64,000 nt of DNA, taken from Spirochaetota bacterium. GTDB lineage: Bacteria > Spirochaetota > Spirochaetia > Treponematales > Treponemataceae. This document shows, in pieces, positions 34,881-43,721 of the stretch (position 1 is its first letter; each line of letters begins with the position of its first letter). The notes below the pieces were generated by a model. It worked only from the letters and a program-made list of their open reading frames with translations, did not search any database and was not told the origin of the DNA. The position numbers and the translations under genes were made by a program. Location of the stretch: contig JAEZST010000011.1 of the NCBI GenBank assembly GCA_023443865.1, positions 372,001 through 436,000 of the forward strand. Reading direction: 5' to 3'.

Positions 34881-34908
34881 TTCTTACGGCGAGGGCGGAA
34901 AATGAAAA

Positions 34909-34946
34909 CGGGAGGAAGCGCTTTCGGCTGAAAGCGATTCCTCCCG
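34909..34946 (-). terminator. Large hairpin, possible terminator for the minus-strand peptidase
   Basis: CGGGAGGAA plus an inner CGCTTTC pair with GAAAGCG and TTCCTCCCG around a GGCT loop. On the minus strand it is followed by TTTTCATTTT. It lies about 160 bp past the peptidase stop. Confidence 0.5.
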
Positions 34947-35052
34947 CACCCTGTAATCAAAGGTATTTTTACATTACGTTTTTATTGTCGTGAGTTAGTA
35001 TAAACCCATCCCCCGGACCGCCGTCCAGGGGAGAAACGGGGTTTTGATCGAA

Positions 35053-35088
35053 AGAACCGCGGTTCTTTTTAAAAAGAACCGCGGTTCT
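35053..35088. repeat. 36-bp perfect palindrome made of two palindromic 14-mers
   Basis: AGAACCGCGGTTCT, itself a palindrome, occurs at 35053-35066 and 35075-35088, separated by TTTTAAAA. The whole 36 bp is self-complementary. On either strand a 14-mer is followed by a T-run, so it can act as a bidirectional terminator. It lies 20 bp past the stop of the M29 peptidase gene. Confidence 0.85.
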
Positions 35089-35108
35089 CGAAGCGGAAGG
35101 GCGCTCGC

Positions 35109-36227
35109 TTATGCCTTCAAGCGGTCGGGATTCAAGAGCGCGAGCGACTCCGGGACGAATAGGCCGTCCTTCCGAACCAGGGTATCGTCAAACCATATTT
35201 CGCCGCCGCCGTATTCGGGCCGCTGGATTTGAACCATGTCCCAATGCACGGCCGAATGGTTGCCGTTGTCGCAGACGGGATAGGAATTTCCCGGCGTAAA
35301 GTGGAAGGAGCCGGCGATTTTTTCGTCGAAAAGGGTCTCCTTCATGGGTTCGAGAATGTAGGGATTCACCCCCAGGGCGAACTCGCCTATATAGCGCGCG
35401 CCCTCGTCGGTATCGAGAATCTGGTTGATGCGCCGGTCGTCGTTGCAGGTCGCCTTGACGATCTTGCCGTCCTTGAATTCCAGGCGAACCCCCTCGAAGG
35501 TAAAGCCGTCGCGGAGGCTGGGGGTATTGTAGGCGAGCGTGCCGTTTACCGAATCCCGCACCGGGGCCGTGTATACCTCGCCGTCGGGTACGTTGCGGCC
35601 CCCGTCGCACTTGACCGCGGGCAGGCCCTTGATCGAGAAGGAGAGGTCGGTACCGGGCCCCGTTATGCGCACCCGGTCGGTCTTTTCCATGAGCTCGACC
35701 AGGGGATCCATCGCCTTGGACATGGCGGGGTAATCCATGGTGCATACGTCGTAAAACCAGTCCTCGAAGGCTTCCTCGCTCTTGTCGGCGGCTTGGGCCA
35801 TGGCGGGCGAGGGGTAGCGGAGCACCACCCAGCGGGTATGGGGCACCCGCTGCTTCGTATGCACGGCCTGGAAGAGGATTTTCTGATAGAGGTCTAGCTT
35901 GTCCTGGCTAACGTCTTGCCAGGCGCTCGCGTTTCGCAGGGACGTAAAGCCGATATAGCAATCCATGTCCTTCATCTGCTCGAGTTCGTGTTTGGCCCGA
36001 ATCGCCATCTGCCCTTCCGTGGCCCCCATGAGCAGGGTGCGCTCGAGCTCCCGGTCGAACAGGTTCACGAAGGGAAGCCCTCCCGCGGCGTACACCGCCT
36101 TCACGATTTCCTTCACGAAGGGAATCTCGGCGTTCCAGTTCGATATAAGAACCTTCTCGCCCGGTTTCACCCGCGTGGAAAAATTGACCAATAGCTCGGC
36201 GAGCCTTTTCTGTCTTGGATCTTTCAT
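35109..36227 (-). CDS. M29-family aminopeptidase, copy 1
   Basis: 372 residues, usual for M29 metalloaminopeptidases (AmpS/AmpT/PepS type). These are cytoplasmic dimeric enzymes releasing N-terminal residues using two divalent metals. The N-terminal domain (VNFSTRVKPGEKVLISN) leads to the catalytic part with metal-ligand candidates in RNVPDGEVYTAP (Glu), IGEFALGVNP (Glu) and HSAVHWDMV (His and Asp). The start ATG at 36227 has no strong ribosome site. Followed by palindromic terminator-like structures. A distant paralogue lies at 43.7 kb. Confidence 0.9.
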   Translation of the reverse strand: MKDPRQKRLAELLVNFSTRVKPGEKVLISNWNAEIPFVKEIVKAVYAAGGLPFVNLFDRELERTLLMGATEGQMAIRAKHELEQMKDMDCYIGFTSLRNASAWQDVSQDKLDLYQKILFQAVHTKQRVPHTRWVVLRYPSPAMAQAADKSEEAFEDWFYDVCTMDYPAMSKAMDPLVELMEKTDRVRITGPGTDLSFSIKGLPAVKCDGGRNVPDGEVYTAPVRDSVNGTLAYNTPSLRDGFTFEGVRLEFKDGKIVKATCNDDRRINQILDTDEGARYIGEFALGVNPYILEPMKETLFDEKIAGSFHFTPGNSYPVCDNGNHSAVHWDMVQIQRPEYGGGEIWFDDTLVRKDGLFVPESLALLNPDRLKA

Positions 36228-36279
36228 AGAGCCTAATAACCTCTTTCCGCGCGTGGCGCGCGATCGTTGATACGCCGCC

Positions 36280-38385
36280 TCAGGGGCGGTCTTGGGTCAG
36301 TTCAGAGAATATGGAGCCGCGAATCCGGCGTACCGAAAGGGCGCGGCTGACCGAAACGGTTTCGACGGAGCGGTCCGGTTCGAGGGCAATCCGGACGCTC
36401 ACGTCGCCCTGGCGTTTTTCGATGGCCAAGGGGCGGCCCAGTATCAGCCGCTGTCCCTGCGGCTCGTCCAGCGCGATCTCGAGAAGGGCTCCCGAAGCGG
36501 CGGCGTATTCGGCTATCCGTACCTTGCCGAGGAAGTCCATGCCGCGGGCCTCGACCTTCTCTACCCGCACCGAGGCGGGGTCAAGCTGCTCCGGGTAGAG
36601 CACCACCCGGCGGTCGATGCGGGAAAGCAGGGCCTCGCGAGCGGCGTCTTCGAGGCCCAGCGCGTCCAGGGCGGCGACCATGGCGGCGCGGTGCCCTTCC
36701 CGGGCCGCGGCGCGACGGTCCTCGCTCCCTAACGGGTCGGCCTTCTTATCGGGATCGGGCGCGGGCGCGGCCAGCGGCGCGGAGACGGGCAAAAAGGGCG
36801 CGACCGCGTGGGCCGAAACGGGGACGCTCAGGGAGGGGGCCGGATCGAGGCCGGCCCGGGAAAAGGCGTCCTGCACTTCTTCGGCCGATTCCGCGTCCAA
36901 AAGCCAAATATCGGGCGCGAGCCGCTTGCGGATAAGCGCGGCGATCGCCGGGTTGTTTTCCAGGGCGACCCGGCGGCTTTCGTCCACCCGCAGCACGAAG
37001 CCATGATACAGCGAAACCGACGACCAGGCGCGGTACCAATCCTCTACGGAGAACCGCACGTTGCCCGGGAGGCCATGGGGATTCCCGCCTTCCAACAGGG
37101 CGATCGCGTCGGCGGCGGACAGTCCCTGATCGAAGGCGACGGAAACCGAGCGCCGGGTAATAAGGAACTGGCCCGCGGTCTGCACGTCTTCCACTTCGAG
37201 AAGCCGGACCAGGGGAAGCAGGGAGGCAAGGGACGAGCCCGGCATTACGGTCACCGAAAAGCTCGGAGAGACCACGAAGGACAGGGGCTGATCCTCTTCG
37301 GGGAGAGAATTGAGGGCGATTCCGCCCTCGGTTTCGGCGACTATGCCGAACGCAAGCGCCGCGGCGAGGAAGTCCGAACCGCTTTCCTCGGGAGCCCCTT
37401 GCGCGTTTGCCTCGCTCCCCTCGCCCGCGCGGTCGGGGGCGGCGGTAATGTCCCTGAGGATGGCCGCGAAGCGGGAATTCGGCCGCGAGACCGGCCGGGA
37501 GCGCTCCCGGCTCGAGATGAGCGCGATAAGGCGACGAATCGCGACGGGGGAATACGCCGCGCCGGGGGCGAGCGACGAGGCGAATTCGAGCACGCCCCGG
37601 GCCCGCTCGCGGAGCAGCTCCCGGCTCGCTCGGCCCCGCGCGGCGCCGGATAGATAGGCTCGCCGTTCCGCGGCGGGCAGGGAGGCGAACGCCTGCCAGC
37701 GGCCCTGATCGGGAACCAGGCTTCCGTCTCGGCGGGAGAGAAGGCCCAAATTGAGAAGCGCGGCGACCAGGCTGTCAAAGCAGCCTTCCTGCGCGGCGCA
37801 AAGCGGAAAGCGGGAATCAAGGGCGTCGCGGGTCTTCTTGCGAAAGCTTCCGTCGTTCTTTACCGGGTCGCCGTTGTGCAGGAAAAAGGAGAATACCCCG
37901 GCGAGGGCGAGGGAATCCACCGCGGCGGCCACCGAAGGCGGTTCGCCCGTTCCCTCGCGGGGAATCAGGGCGCCGCGGTCGGCGAGCCCCTCAAGCCGGT
38001 CCTCAAGATAGGGATTGACCGCGTACACCCGCTCGCCGTCGCCCTCCCGCCGGAAAATGACCAGGCGCTCCTCCAGGTTCAGTATCCGCTCGTAGAGCTC
38101 GGCGAAGCTGAGGTCGGCGCCGAACAGGGCGATCACGCGGCTTTGGGTCGGCAGCGGAAGCTCGCGTATCGCCGCGAGAATGAGAATGTCCAGGGGATCG
38201 AGAAGCGCGACCATCCGCTCCTTGGTCTCTTCCCGCCGCATCATGGCGGAAAGCTCTTCCACGAGTTTCTGTTTGTTGAAGGGAGTCCGGACGGCGCCCA
38301 GGTAGAGCCTGACCAGATCGAAAAAATGCTGGTCCGCGAGCCGGACCAGGGCCTCGCGCCAGGCAACGACGGATTCGCTGTTCAT
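36280..38385 (-). CDS. Helicase-associated protein partnered with XPB
   Basis: 701 residues from the ATG at 38385, whose A is shared with the upstream TAA stop (TAATG); GGAG upstream. It resembles the XPB/Ssl2-like helicase-C-terminal-associated proteins (Helicase_C_3). The N-terminal helical part (VVAWREALVRLADQHFFDLV) precedes an alanine-rich middle, and a region around 395-520 looks like an Ssl2/p52-type wing (VEDVQTAGQFLITRRSVSVA). No Walker motifs, so probably not an ATPase. In mycobacteria the xpb gene also sits next to a large protein of this kind. Likely functions with the helicase in DNA repair; direct binding is inference. Confidence 0.8.
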   Translation of the reverse strand: MNSESVVAWREALVRLADQHFFDLVRLYLGAVRTPFNKQKLVEELSAMMRREETKERMVALLDPLDILILAAIRELPLPTQSRVIALFGADLSFAELYERILNLEERLVIFRREGDGERVYAVNPYLEDRLEGLADRGALIPREGTGEPPSVAAAVDSLALAGVFSFFLHNGDPVKNDGSFRKKTRDALDSRFPLCAAQEGCFDSLVAALLNLGLLSRRDGSLVPDQGRWQAFASLPAAERRAYLSGAARGRASRELLRERARGVLEFASSLAPGAAYSPVAIRRLIALISSRERSRPVSRPNSRFAAILRDITAAPDRAGEGSEANAQGAPEESGSDFLAAALAFGIVAETEGGIALNSLPEEDQPLSFVVSPSFSVTVMPGSSLASLLPLVRLLEVEDVQTAGQFLITRRSVSVAFDQGLSAADAIALLEGGNPHGLPGNVRFSVEDWYRAWSSVSLYHGFVLRVDESRRVALENNPAIAALIRKRLAPDIWLLDAESAEEVQDAFSRAGLDPAPSLSVPVSAHAVAPFLPVSAPLAAPAPDPDKKADPLGSEDRRAAAREGHRAAMVAALDALGLEDAAREALLSRIDRRVVLYPEQLDPASVRVEKVEARGMDFLGKVRIAEYAAASGALLEIALDEPQGQRLILGRPLAIEKRQGDVSVRIALEPDRSVETVSVSRALSVRRIRGSIFSELTQDRP

Positions 38386-40067
38386 TATACGGACTCCTCG
38401 TCCCACCGGATTATGGAGTATTCGTAGCCCTGTTCGGCGAGGAATTTTTGCCGGTTCGCGGCGAATTCCTCCTCCGAGGTCTGGCTCGTAACGATGGTGT
38501 AAAAGCGCGATTCCCGCTCCTTGGGCCTGAGGATCCGGCCAAGGCGCTGCGCCTCTTCCTGGCGGCTGCCAAAGGTGCCGGACACCTGGATCGCCACGCT
38601 GGCGTCGGGCAGGTCGATCGCGAAATTCGCCACCTTGGACACCACGATGACCCGGATTTCGCCCGCGCGGAAGGCGTTATACAGGCGGTCGCGCTCCGCG
38701 TTCGGCGTTTTGCCGGTAATAATGGGCGCGCCGGTCAGTTCGGCTATTTCCTCGAGCTGCTTTATGTATTGCCCGATGACGAGAATCCCGTCGTCGGCGT
38801 GCCGCGCGATCAGGGACTCCACCACGGGAAGCTTCGCCGGGTTCTCGCTCGCGATGCGGTACTTATCCCGCTGGTTGGCCACGGCGTATTCGATCTCCCG
38901 CTCGCCCTCCAGCTCCACGCGAATCTCCGCGCAGGAGGCGCTCGCGATCCAGCCCTGCCCCTCCAGGTCCTTCCAGGGCACGTCGTACCGCTTCGGCCCG
39001 ACCAGGGAAAATACGTCGCCCTCGCAGCCGTCTTCCCGAACCAGGGTAGCCGTGAGGCCGAGCCTTCGCACCGTTTGCAGCTCCGCCGTCACCCGGAATA
39101 CCGGTGCGGGCAGGAGGTGCACCTCGTCGTACACGATGAGCCCCCAGGCCCGCTTCCCGAAAAGCGCGAAGTGGGGAAAGGGCCCTTCCTTCTTGGGCCT
39201 CCAGGTAAGGATCTGGTAGGTGGCGACGGTCACGGGCAGGATGGTCTTGTTGTCGCCGGTATATTCGCCTATGAGCGAAGGATCGAGGTCGGTTTTATCG
39301 AGGAGCTCGGCGATCCATTGGTGGACCGCCGCCACGTTGGTGGTGAGGATAAGGGTGTCGGTCTTGAGAAGGGCCATGACGGCCATGCCCACTACGGTTT
39401 TTCCCGCGCCGCAGGGCAGCACGATGGTGCCGAACCCGGTTCCGGGGCTTCGGTCCCCCACCACGGACTCGGCGGCCTCGCGCTGATAGTCCCGAATGCG
39501 CAGTTCCTTGCCGGATCGGGTTTCTTGCCGAAGGCTAAGCTCCAGCGGGGCGCCGTCGCGCAGGGGTGCCTCGTCTTTCACGGGCCAACCCAGGCGTAAA
39601 AGCTCCTGCTTCACCGTGCCCCGGTCCAGGAGCGCGAGGGTAAACCGCCATTCCGTCGTGCCGGCCGGCGCGAGGTATTTCGCCATATGCTTCGAGGCGG
39701 CCAACTCGCGGTAAATATGGGCGGTTTCCACCACCAGGGAAAGCCGGTCTTCGGACTCCGGCACCATGCGAATCTTGCCGAAGCGGGCCATGGTCTCCAC
39801 CGTCCACTTCGTGACCCCCTGGGGAACGGGGAATCGGGAAAGGCCCTCTAAGGTCTCGGCGATGCGGGCCGGCTGGTAGCCGGCGCTGGCGGCGTTCCAC
39901 AGGGAAAGGGGGGTGATCCGGTAGGTATGCAGGTGTTCGGGCGACTTCTCCAGCTCGGCAAAGGGAATCAGCGCCGCGCGGGCCTCGGCGGCCCTCGGAG
40001 CGTGAACGTCGAGCAGGATTGAGCGGTCGCCCTGTACGATGAGCGGGTTCGCGGGGTCGGTCGGCAT
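38385..40067 (-). CDS. XPB/ERCC3-type DNA repair helicase
   Basis: 560 residues. N-terminal damage-recognition-like domain (NPLIVQGDRSILLDVHAPRA) then superfamily 2 helicase motifs: Walker A in LPCGAGKTVVG, DEVH box in LIVYDEVHLLP, motif III LGLTATLVREDG containing the XPB-specific RED triad, and motif VI QEEAQRLGRILRPK. ATP-driven 3'-5' DNA unwinding or opening is known for the family. The ATG at 40067 follows a -10-like box by 8 nt with no Shine-Dalgarno. Overlaps its partner gene by one base. Confidence 0.93.
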   Translation of the reverse strand: MPTDPANPLIVQGDRSILLDVHAPRAAEARAALIPFAELEKSPEHLHTYRITPLSLWNAASAGYQPARIAETLEGLSRFPVPQGVTKWTVETMARFGKIRMVPESEDRLSLVVETAHIYRELAASKHMAKYLAPAGTTEWRFTLALLDRGTVKQELLRLGWPVKDEAPLRDGAPLELSLRQETRSGKELRIRDYQREAAESVVGDRSPGTGFGTIVLPCGAGKTVVGMAVMALLKTDTLILTTNVAAVHQWIAELLDKTDLDPSLIGEYTGDNKTILPVTVATYQILTWRPKKEGPFPHFALFGKRAWGLIVYDEVHLLPAPVFRVTAELQTVRRLGLTATLVREDGCEGDVFSLVGPKRYDVPWKDLEGQGWIASASCAEIRVELEGEREIEYAVANQRDKYRIASENPAKLPVVESLIARHADDGILVIGQYIKQLEEIAELTGAPIITGKTPNAERDRLYNAFRAGEIRVIVVSKVANFAIDLPDASVAIQVSGTFGSRQEEAQRLGRILRPKERESRFYTIVTSQTSEEEFAANRQKFLAEQGYEYSIIRWDEESV

Positions 40068-40075
40068 AACAGGCT

Positions 40076-40104
40076 ATTGTATACGGCCCGACCCGTATGG
40101 GCAA
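40076..40104 (-). promoter_or_regulatory. Promoter of the XPB pair, leaderless geometry
   Basis: Minus strand: TTGCCC (40104-40099), 17-nt spacer, TACAAT (40081-40076). The -10 ends 8 nt before the ATG at 40067. Confidence 0.55.
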
Positions 40105-40126
40105 GCATTTAGGCGAGAAAACCCGC

Positions 40127-41188
40127 TTATTGGTACATTATAAGGTAGGGTCTCGGTTCCAGGGCGAACACGTCCTCCGGGCTCATGAGGGGCTGGTCCC
40201 AGCCCGCGCCTTCAATGGTGGGCTTCAGGAAAAGCTTGAAGGATTTCAGGGGAATGTTCTTCGCCTGGGCGTTGAGGGCATAGGTGCTCCGCTTGAGGGT
40301 CGGGGATCCGAAACCGTCGGCGCAGTGAATGAGCTGGACGAGCTCGAAATCGCTACGGACCGCGTCCCGGTTCAGGATCATCTTGGGCTTGAACTGATGC
40401 ACCACGAGCATCCGGCGCCCGCCCAGGCGATGCTCCACGAGATAGTCCTGCATCATCGTTTGCGCGCGGTTCAGCTCCTCGGCGGTCACCGACCCGATTT
40501 CCTGCATGGGCTTGGTGGTGCGCCACTCGGGGTCCAGCGCCAGGTGAACGTTCGGGTACTTGAGCCAGGGAAGGAGCTTTTGCATGGCGGATTCCACGGA
40601 ATATTTCCCGATCTGATGGTCAAGGTACACGTACCAGCCCCGCTCCGCCGCGTACTCGATGTATTCCTTCACCACGCGTTCCTGGAGGATGCCGATCTCG
40701 CCCTCGGGCCAGCACGTCCCGTAAATGATGTAGAACGACGGAATGATGCCGCGCTGGCCGTTGGCCGCGTCGTAGCGCCGAACGAAATCGTCCATAACGG
40801 GACCGATCGCCTCGAGGGAGTATTGGCCGAGAATGCCCATGGTGCGGGCGCCGGGCTTTCCGTACAGGGCGAACACGTCGTTATTCAGGAGAACCGACTG
40901 AAGGCGGTCCGGGTCGGGAATCGGCGAATCCGGCGCGGGGGCGGGTTCGACCGTCACCAACGAGGGAGGGGCGCTGCCGTCCGATACGCTCGCCGAGGCG
41001 GCCGCCAATTCCGACGCGACGGCGAAACTCAGCGCGCGCGGGAAAAGGGGATTGAACGAGTGGGGATAGTCGGCCTTGCCGATTCCGTCAACCTTGGGGG
41101 ACACGCTCTGGGCTCCGACGCCCAGGGCGCAAAATAAAGACAAGCACGCCGCGATCGCGACCCGGCGCGGCGCCTCCGTTGTGTTCAT
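40127..41188 (-). CDS. Secreted protein of unknown function, TIM-barrel-like
   Basis: 353 residues. Signal peptide ending ALGVGAQ, a variable Ala/Ser/Pro linker to about residue 95, then a compact domain with alternating strands and helices (RGIIPSFYIIYGTCWPEGE, RGWYVYLDHQIGKYSVESA, PNVHLALDPEWRTTKP, RRMLVVHQFKPKMILN). The spaced acidic residues on strand ends (LDHQ, LDPEW) recall glycosidase-like barrels, but I cannot name a family. AGGAG 6 nt before the ATG. Same strand as the secreted gene at 41222, 33 bp apart, so probably co-transcribed. Probably periplasmic or exported. Confidence 0.7.
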   Translation of the reverse strand: MNTTEAPRRVAIAACLSLFCALGVGAQSVSPKVDGIGKADYPHSFNPLFPRALSFAVASELAAASASVSDGSAPPSLVTVEPAPAPDSPIPDPDRLQSVLLNNDVFALYGKPGARTMGILGQYSLEAIGPVMDDFVRRYDAANGQRGIIPSFYIIYGTCWPEGEIGILQERVVKEYIEYAAERGWYVYLDHQIGKYSVESAMQKLLPWLKYPNVHLALDPEWRTTKPMQEIGSVTAEELNRAQTMMQDYLVEHRLGGRRMLVVHQFKPKMILNRDAVRSDFELVQLIHCADGFGSPTLKRSTYALNAQAKNIPLKSFKLFLKPTIEGAGWDQPLMSPEDVFALEPRPYLIMYQ

Positions 41189-41221
41189 GCAGGACTCCTG
41201 TTGCTTACCTTATCGGACGGA

Positions 41222-42094
41222 TTATCGGCCGGCTGAAGGCCCGAATAGGGAAAGGAGGAGATAAATGGGGCCGACGGAATCGCTCGCCCGGAACAGGATC
41301 TGGTTACCCGCCTGCTCGCCCCGAATCGCGCCCAGCCTCGCGAGCCGGCGGCAGGCTGACCATTCGTTGGCGGTCTCCTGGGCCACGTCGGCGTGCAGGA
41401 CGTAGGATCCGTCCGCCTCCTTCCGGCACAGGAAATAGAAGGTTTCGCGGAGTGTCTTGCCCGAGGAGAGGTAGGCGCGGTCGCCCGAAAGCAAAAACGC
41501 GCCGTTGGCCGCTATGTTGGACGAGAGGAGCAGCGTAATGGTCGGCGTTACGTCGTACGCGCCCAGGGCAAACCGGGCGATATCCGCCCCGGACGCGCTT
41601 TTTCCCCCGTCGTTACCGGCGCCGACCGACGCTACGCCGACGCGGGAAGCGCTCGCCGAAGACCTCTCGGCGCTAGCCGAAGCCTTCCCGGCGCTAGCCG
41701 CGGCGGCGGCCGTCGCGCCTGAACCGCCCTGCAACAGGGACATAAGCTTGCCGAGCAGTTCGTCGTCGGCGGCGCCGGTCGTGTCCGTATCCTCGCCCAA
41801 GAGGCTCGAGAGGAGGGAGGCGGAAGAATCGCCCAATAGGGAAGACATGGCCAGCGCGGTATTCGCTGAGCCGGAGCCAGCGGCTGCCCCAGACGCCGAT
41901 CCGGCGGGGCCGGTCGGGAGCGAGCCGAGCGTTGGCGCCGTCACGGGGCTTACCGTGGGGGCGCTCACCGTCGGCGGCGCGGGCGGCGAGGGGGGCGCGG
42001 GGATCTGCTGGGCGAAGAGGGCCCCGGCGCAGAGTAAGCCGAGCGCCGAAGGGGCGAGTTTCGTCAGGTAATGGGCCGAGCATCGTTTCGCCAA
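41222..42094 (-). CDS. Secreted low-complexity protein of unknown function
   Basis: 290 residues from a TTG at 42094 (GAGGGGG upstream). Signal peptide ending GALFAQ. Residues 30-165 are Pro/Ala/Ser/Gly-rich (PPSPPAPPTVSAPTVSPVTA, then Ser-Leu repeats). The C-terminal ~115 residues are ordered (DIARFALGAYDVTPTITLLL, TLRETFYFLCRKEADGSYVL). No recognised family. Neighbours are another secreted unknown downstream and an HExxH protein upstream, all on one strand behind rsmE. Confidence 0.65.
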   Translation of the reverse strand: MAKRCSAHYLTKLAPSALGLLCAGALFAQQIPAPPSPPAPPTVSAPTVSPVTAPTLGSLPTGPAGSASGAAAGSGSANTALAMSSLLGDSSASLLSSLLGEDTDTTGAADDELLGKLMSLLQGGSGATAAAAASAGKASASAERSSASASRVGVASVGAGNDGGKSASGADIARFALGAYDVTPTITLLLSSNIAANGAFLLSGDRAYLSSGKTLRETFYFLCRKEADGSYVLHADVAQETANEWSACRRLARLGAIRGEQAGNQILFRASDSVGPIYLLLSLFGPSAGR

Positions 42095-42119
42095 TTTCTA
42101 CCCCCTCGATCCCGCGTTC

Positions 42120-42905
42120 TCACATATTGGACAGGCTTTGTTCCACCTGTTCCAGGCGGGACGTAAGCATGGCGATGGTCTTTTCGAGCCGCTTTTTTTC
42201 CTTCTCGAGCCGGTCCTTCGGGTCCTCGTCGTCGCGCTTTTTGGCCAGGGCGACCTTGACCGAGTCGGGGCTTCGGCGTGCCATGAACTGTTCCTCGGCG
42301 GCGGCGCGCTTTTCGGCGGACGGCTGGGCGGCGACGATTTTCATGGTTTCGTAGCCCAGCGCGGGGTTCACCTTGAGGCCGCTGACGCGAACGGCGGTTT
42401 TCGCGGCGGTACGGGGCAGGCAGAGAACCCGGTCTATGTAGTCCTCGTAGCGGACCCCGGCGTCGCGGCAGAGTACGTGGGCCTTCGCGAGGAGCTCTCC
42501 CAGGCCCTGCATGAGAGCGCCGTTTTGGGCGAGGTATTTTTCGCGGATTTCCTCGGTGAGGGCAGCGAGCTCGTCGGACTTTTCTATGCCGATGGTATAA
42601 AGCCCCGCTTTTTCCGCCTTCTCGAGGAGGTCGTGAAAGCGGGCCCAGAACGCGCCGGTGTGGGAGCGGCCCGAGCGCAGGGGGCCTTCGGCCTCGCACT
42701 GCAGGTGATGGGCGTACTCGTGGATCGCCGTGTAGACGAGCTGGTTTTCGTCGTCGAAATTCTTGTTGTGGAGCAGTATCTCCCGTGTGTCGGGCTTATA
42801 AAGGCCGTTTACCTTTTTGCTTTTCTTGCCGGTCATGGTAACCGTGAAATCGATTGCGGTGTCCTCGAGCCTGAGCAGCAGTTCCTTGATCTGATCCTGA
42901 TTCAT
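42120..42905 (-). CDS. HExxH putative zinc metalloprotease, cytoplasmic
   Basis: 261 residues. VYTAIHEYAHHLQC carries HEYAH, the gluzincin-type zinc signature, near residue 80. The N-terminal part has a strand region (AIDFTVTMTGKKSKKVNGLY) as in SprT/minimal-gluzincin folds. The C-terminal 60 residues are a charged coiled coil (RLEKEKKRLEKTIAMLTSRL). No signal peptide. Starts 1 bp after the rsmE stop, so the two are coupled. Substrate unknown; a genuine peptidase is likely but unproven. Confidence 0.65.
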   Translation of the reverse strand: MNQDQIKELLLRLEDTAIDFTVTMTGKKSKKVNGLYKPDTREILLHNKNFDDENQLVYTAIHEYAHHLQCEAEGPLRSGRSHTGAFWARFHDLLEKAEKAGLYTIGIEKSDELAALTEEIREKYLAQNGALMQGLGELLAKAHVLCRDAGVRYEDYIDRVLCLPRTAAKTAVRVSGLKVNPALGYETMKIVAAQPSAEKRAAAEEQFMARRSPDSVKVALAKKRDDEDPKDRLEKEKKRLEKTIAMLTSRLEQVEQSLSNM

Positions 42906-42906
42906 T

Positions 42907-43659
42907 TCATCCCTCTAAATATCCGGCCTTGGCCAGCGCGAGCGCGAGCGCGGCGGTGACGGCCGTTTCCGTTCTGAGTATTCGCGTTCCCAGGGAGGCG
43001 ACCGTAAAGCGCGCCTCGGCGAAGAGCGCGCGTTCGTCGGCGGTCCACCCCCGCTCGCTGCCGACGGCGAGAAGGAGGGGCCGGTCCGGTCCGATCGGCT
43101 CCAGTTTCGCCGCGAGAAGGCTGGGCGTTCCGGGCGGCGCCACGTCGAGCAGCACGCGGCCTCCCCAGGCCGACGAGCCGCGCGAACCGGACGCGCCGAG
43201 CGCCGCGAGCGCCTCCGCGACGGAACCGTGAACGGTCAACTCCGGTATGGCGGTGCCGCCGGCCTGAACGCAGCCTTCGACGAGGCTTTGTCGGGCGGTA
43301 TCCGGCTCCGAAAGGCTCGATTCGAGGTAGGAGCGCTCGCCGAGCTCCGTGCCGCACAGGGCGACGGAACGGCAGCCGAGGCTGGCCGCGTCGCGAAGGA
43401 GCCGCTTGAGCTGGATCGGCCGGGGAAAGCCCACGAGCAGCGATACCGGGAACAGGGGACGCAGAGGAGTATCGGGGGTGAACTCGAAGGCGAGCCCCCG
43501 GTCGTCCATGCGGGTTATACGCGCCGTGCCCTCGCTCCCGTTTTCGACTCCCGCGCGGAATTCGTCGCCCACGCCCTTTCGCAGCACCTTTTTGACGTGG
43601 GCGTAGCGCCCGTCGGCCCGGGGGAAAAAGGGATCGCCGGAGAAAAGTATGATATTCAT
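42907..43659 (-). CDS. rsmE: 16S rRNA m3U1498 methyltransferase
   Basis: 250 residues from the ATG at 43659; a longer frame upstream runs through the promoter region. RsmE of the SPOUT class methylates U1498 of 16S rRNA using S-adenosylmethionine. Visible: the N-terminal PUA-like start (NIILFSGDPFFPRADGRYAH, then VKKVLRKGVGDEF), VSLLVGFPRPIQLKRLLRDA, and the trefoil-knot SAM site LLLAVGSERGWTADERALFA plus SLGTRILRTETAVTAALAL. Divergent from the M29 peptidase gene with overlapping promoters. Confidence 0.94.
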   Translation of the reverse strand: MNIILFSGDPFFPRADGRYAHVKKVLRKGVGDEFRAGVENGSEGTARITRMDDRGLAFEFTPDTPLRPLFPVSLLVGFPRPIQLKRLLRDAASLGCRSVALCGTELGERSYLESSLSEPDTARQSLVEGCVQAGGTAIPELTVHGSVAEALAALGASGSRGSSAWGGRVLLDVAPPGTPSLLAAKLEPIGPDRPLLLAVGSERGWTADERALFAEARFTVASLGTRILRTETAVTAALALALAKAGYLEG

Positions 43660-43669
43660 GCCGAAAGGA

Positions 43670-43715
43670 AGTATACCAAAGCGGTTTGACTTTTCATACC
43701 TGGCGGGGCTACATT
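43670..43715. promoter_or_regulatory. Overlapping divergent promoters of rsmE and the M29 operon
   Basis: Rightward: TTGACT (43686-43691), 18-nt spacer, TACATT (43710-43715), 6 nt before the ATG at 43722. Leftward: ATGAAA (43697-43692), 16 nt, TATACT (43675-43670), 10 nt before the ATG at 43659. The two -35 regions interleave. Neither gene has a Shine-Dalgarno. Confidence 0.55.
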
Positions 43716-43721
43716 GGAACC

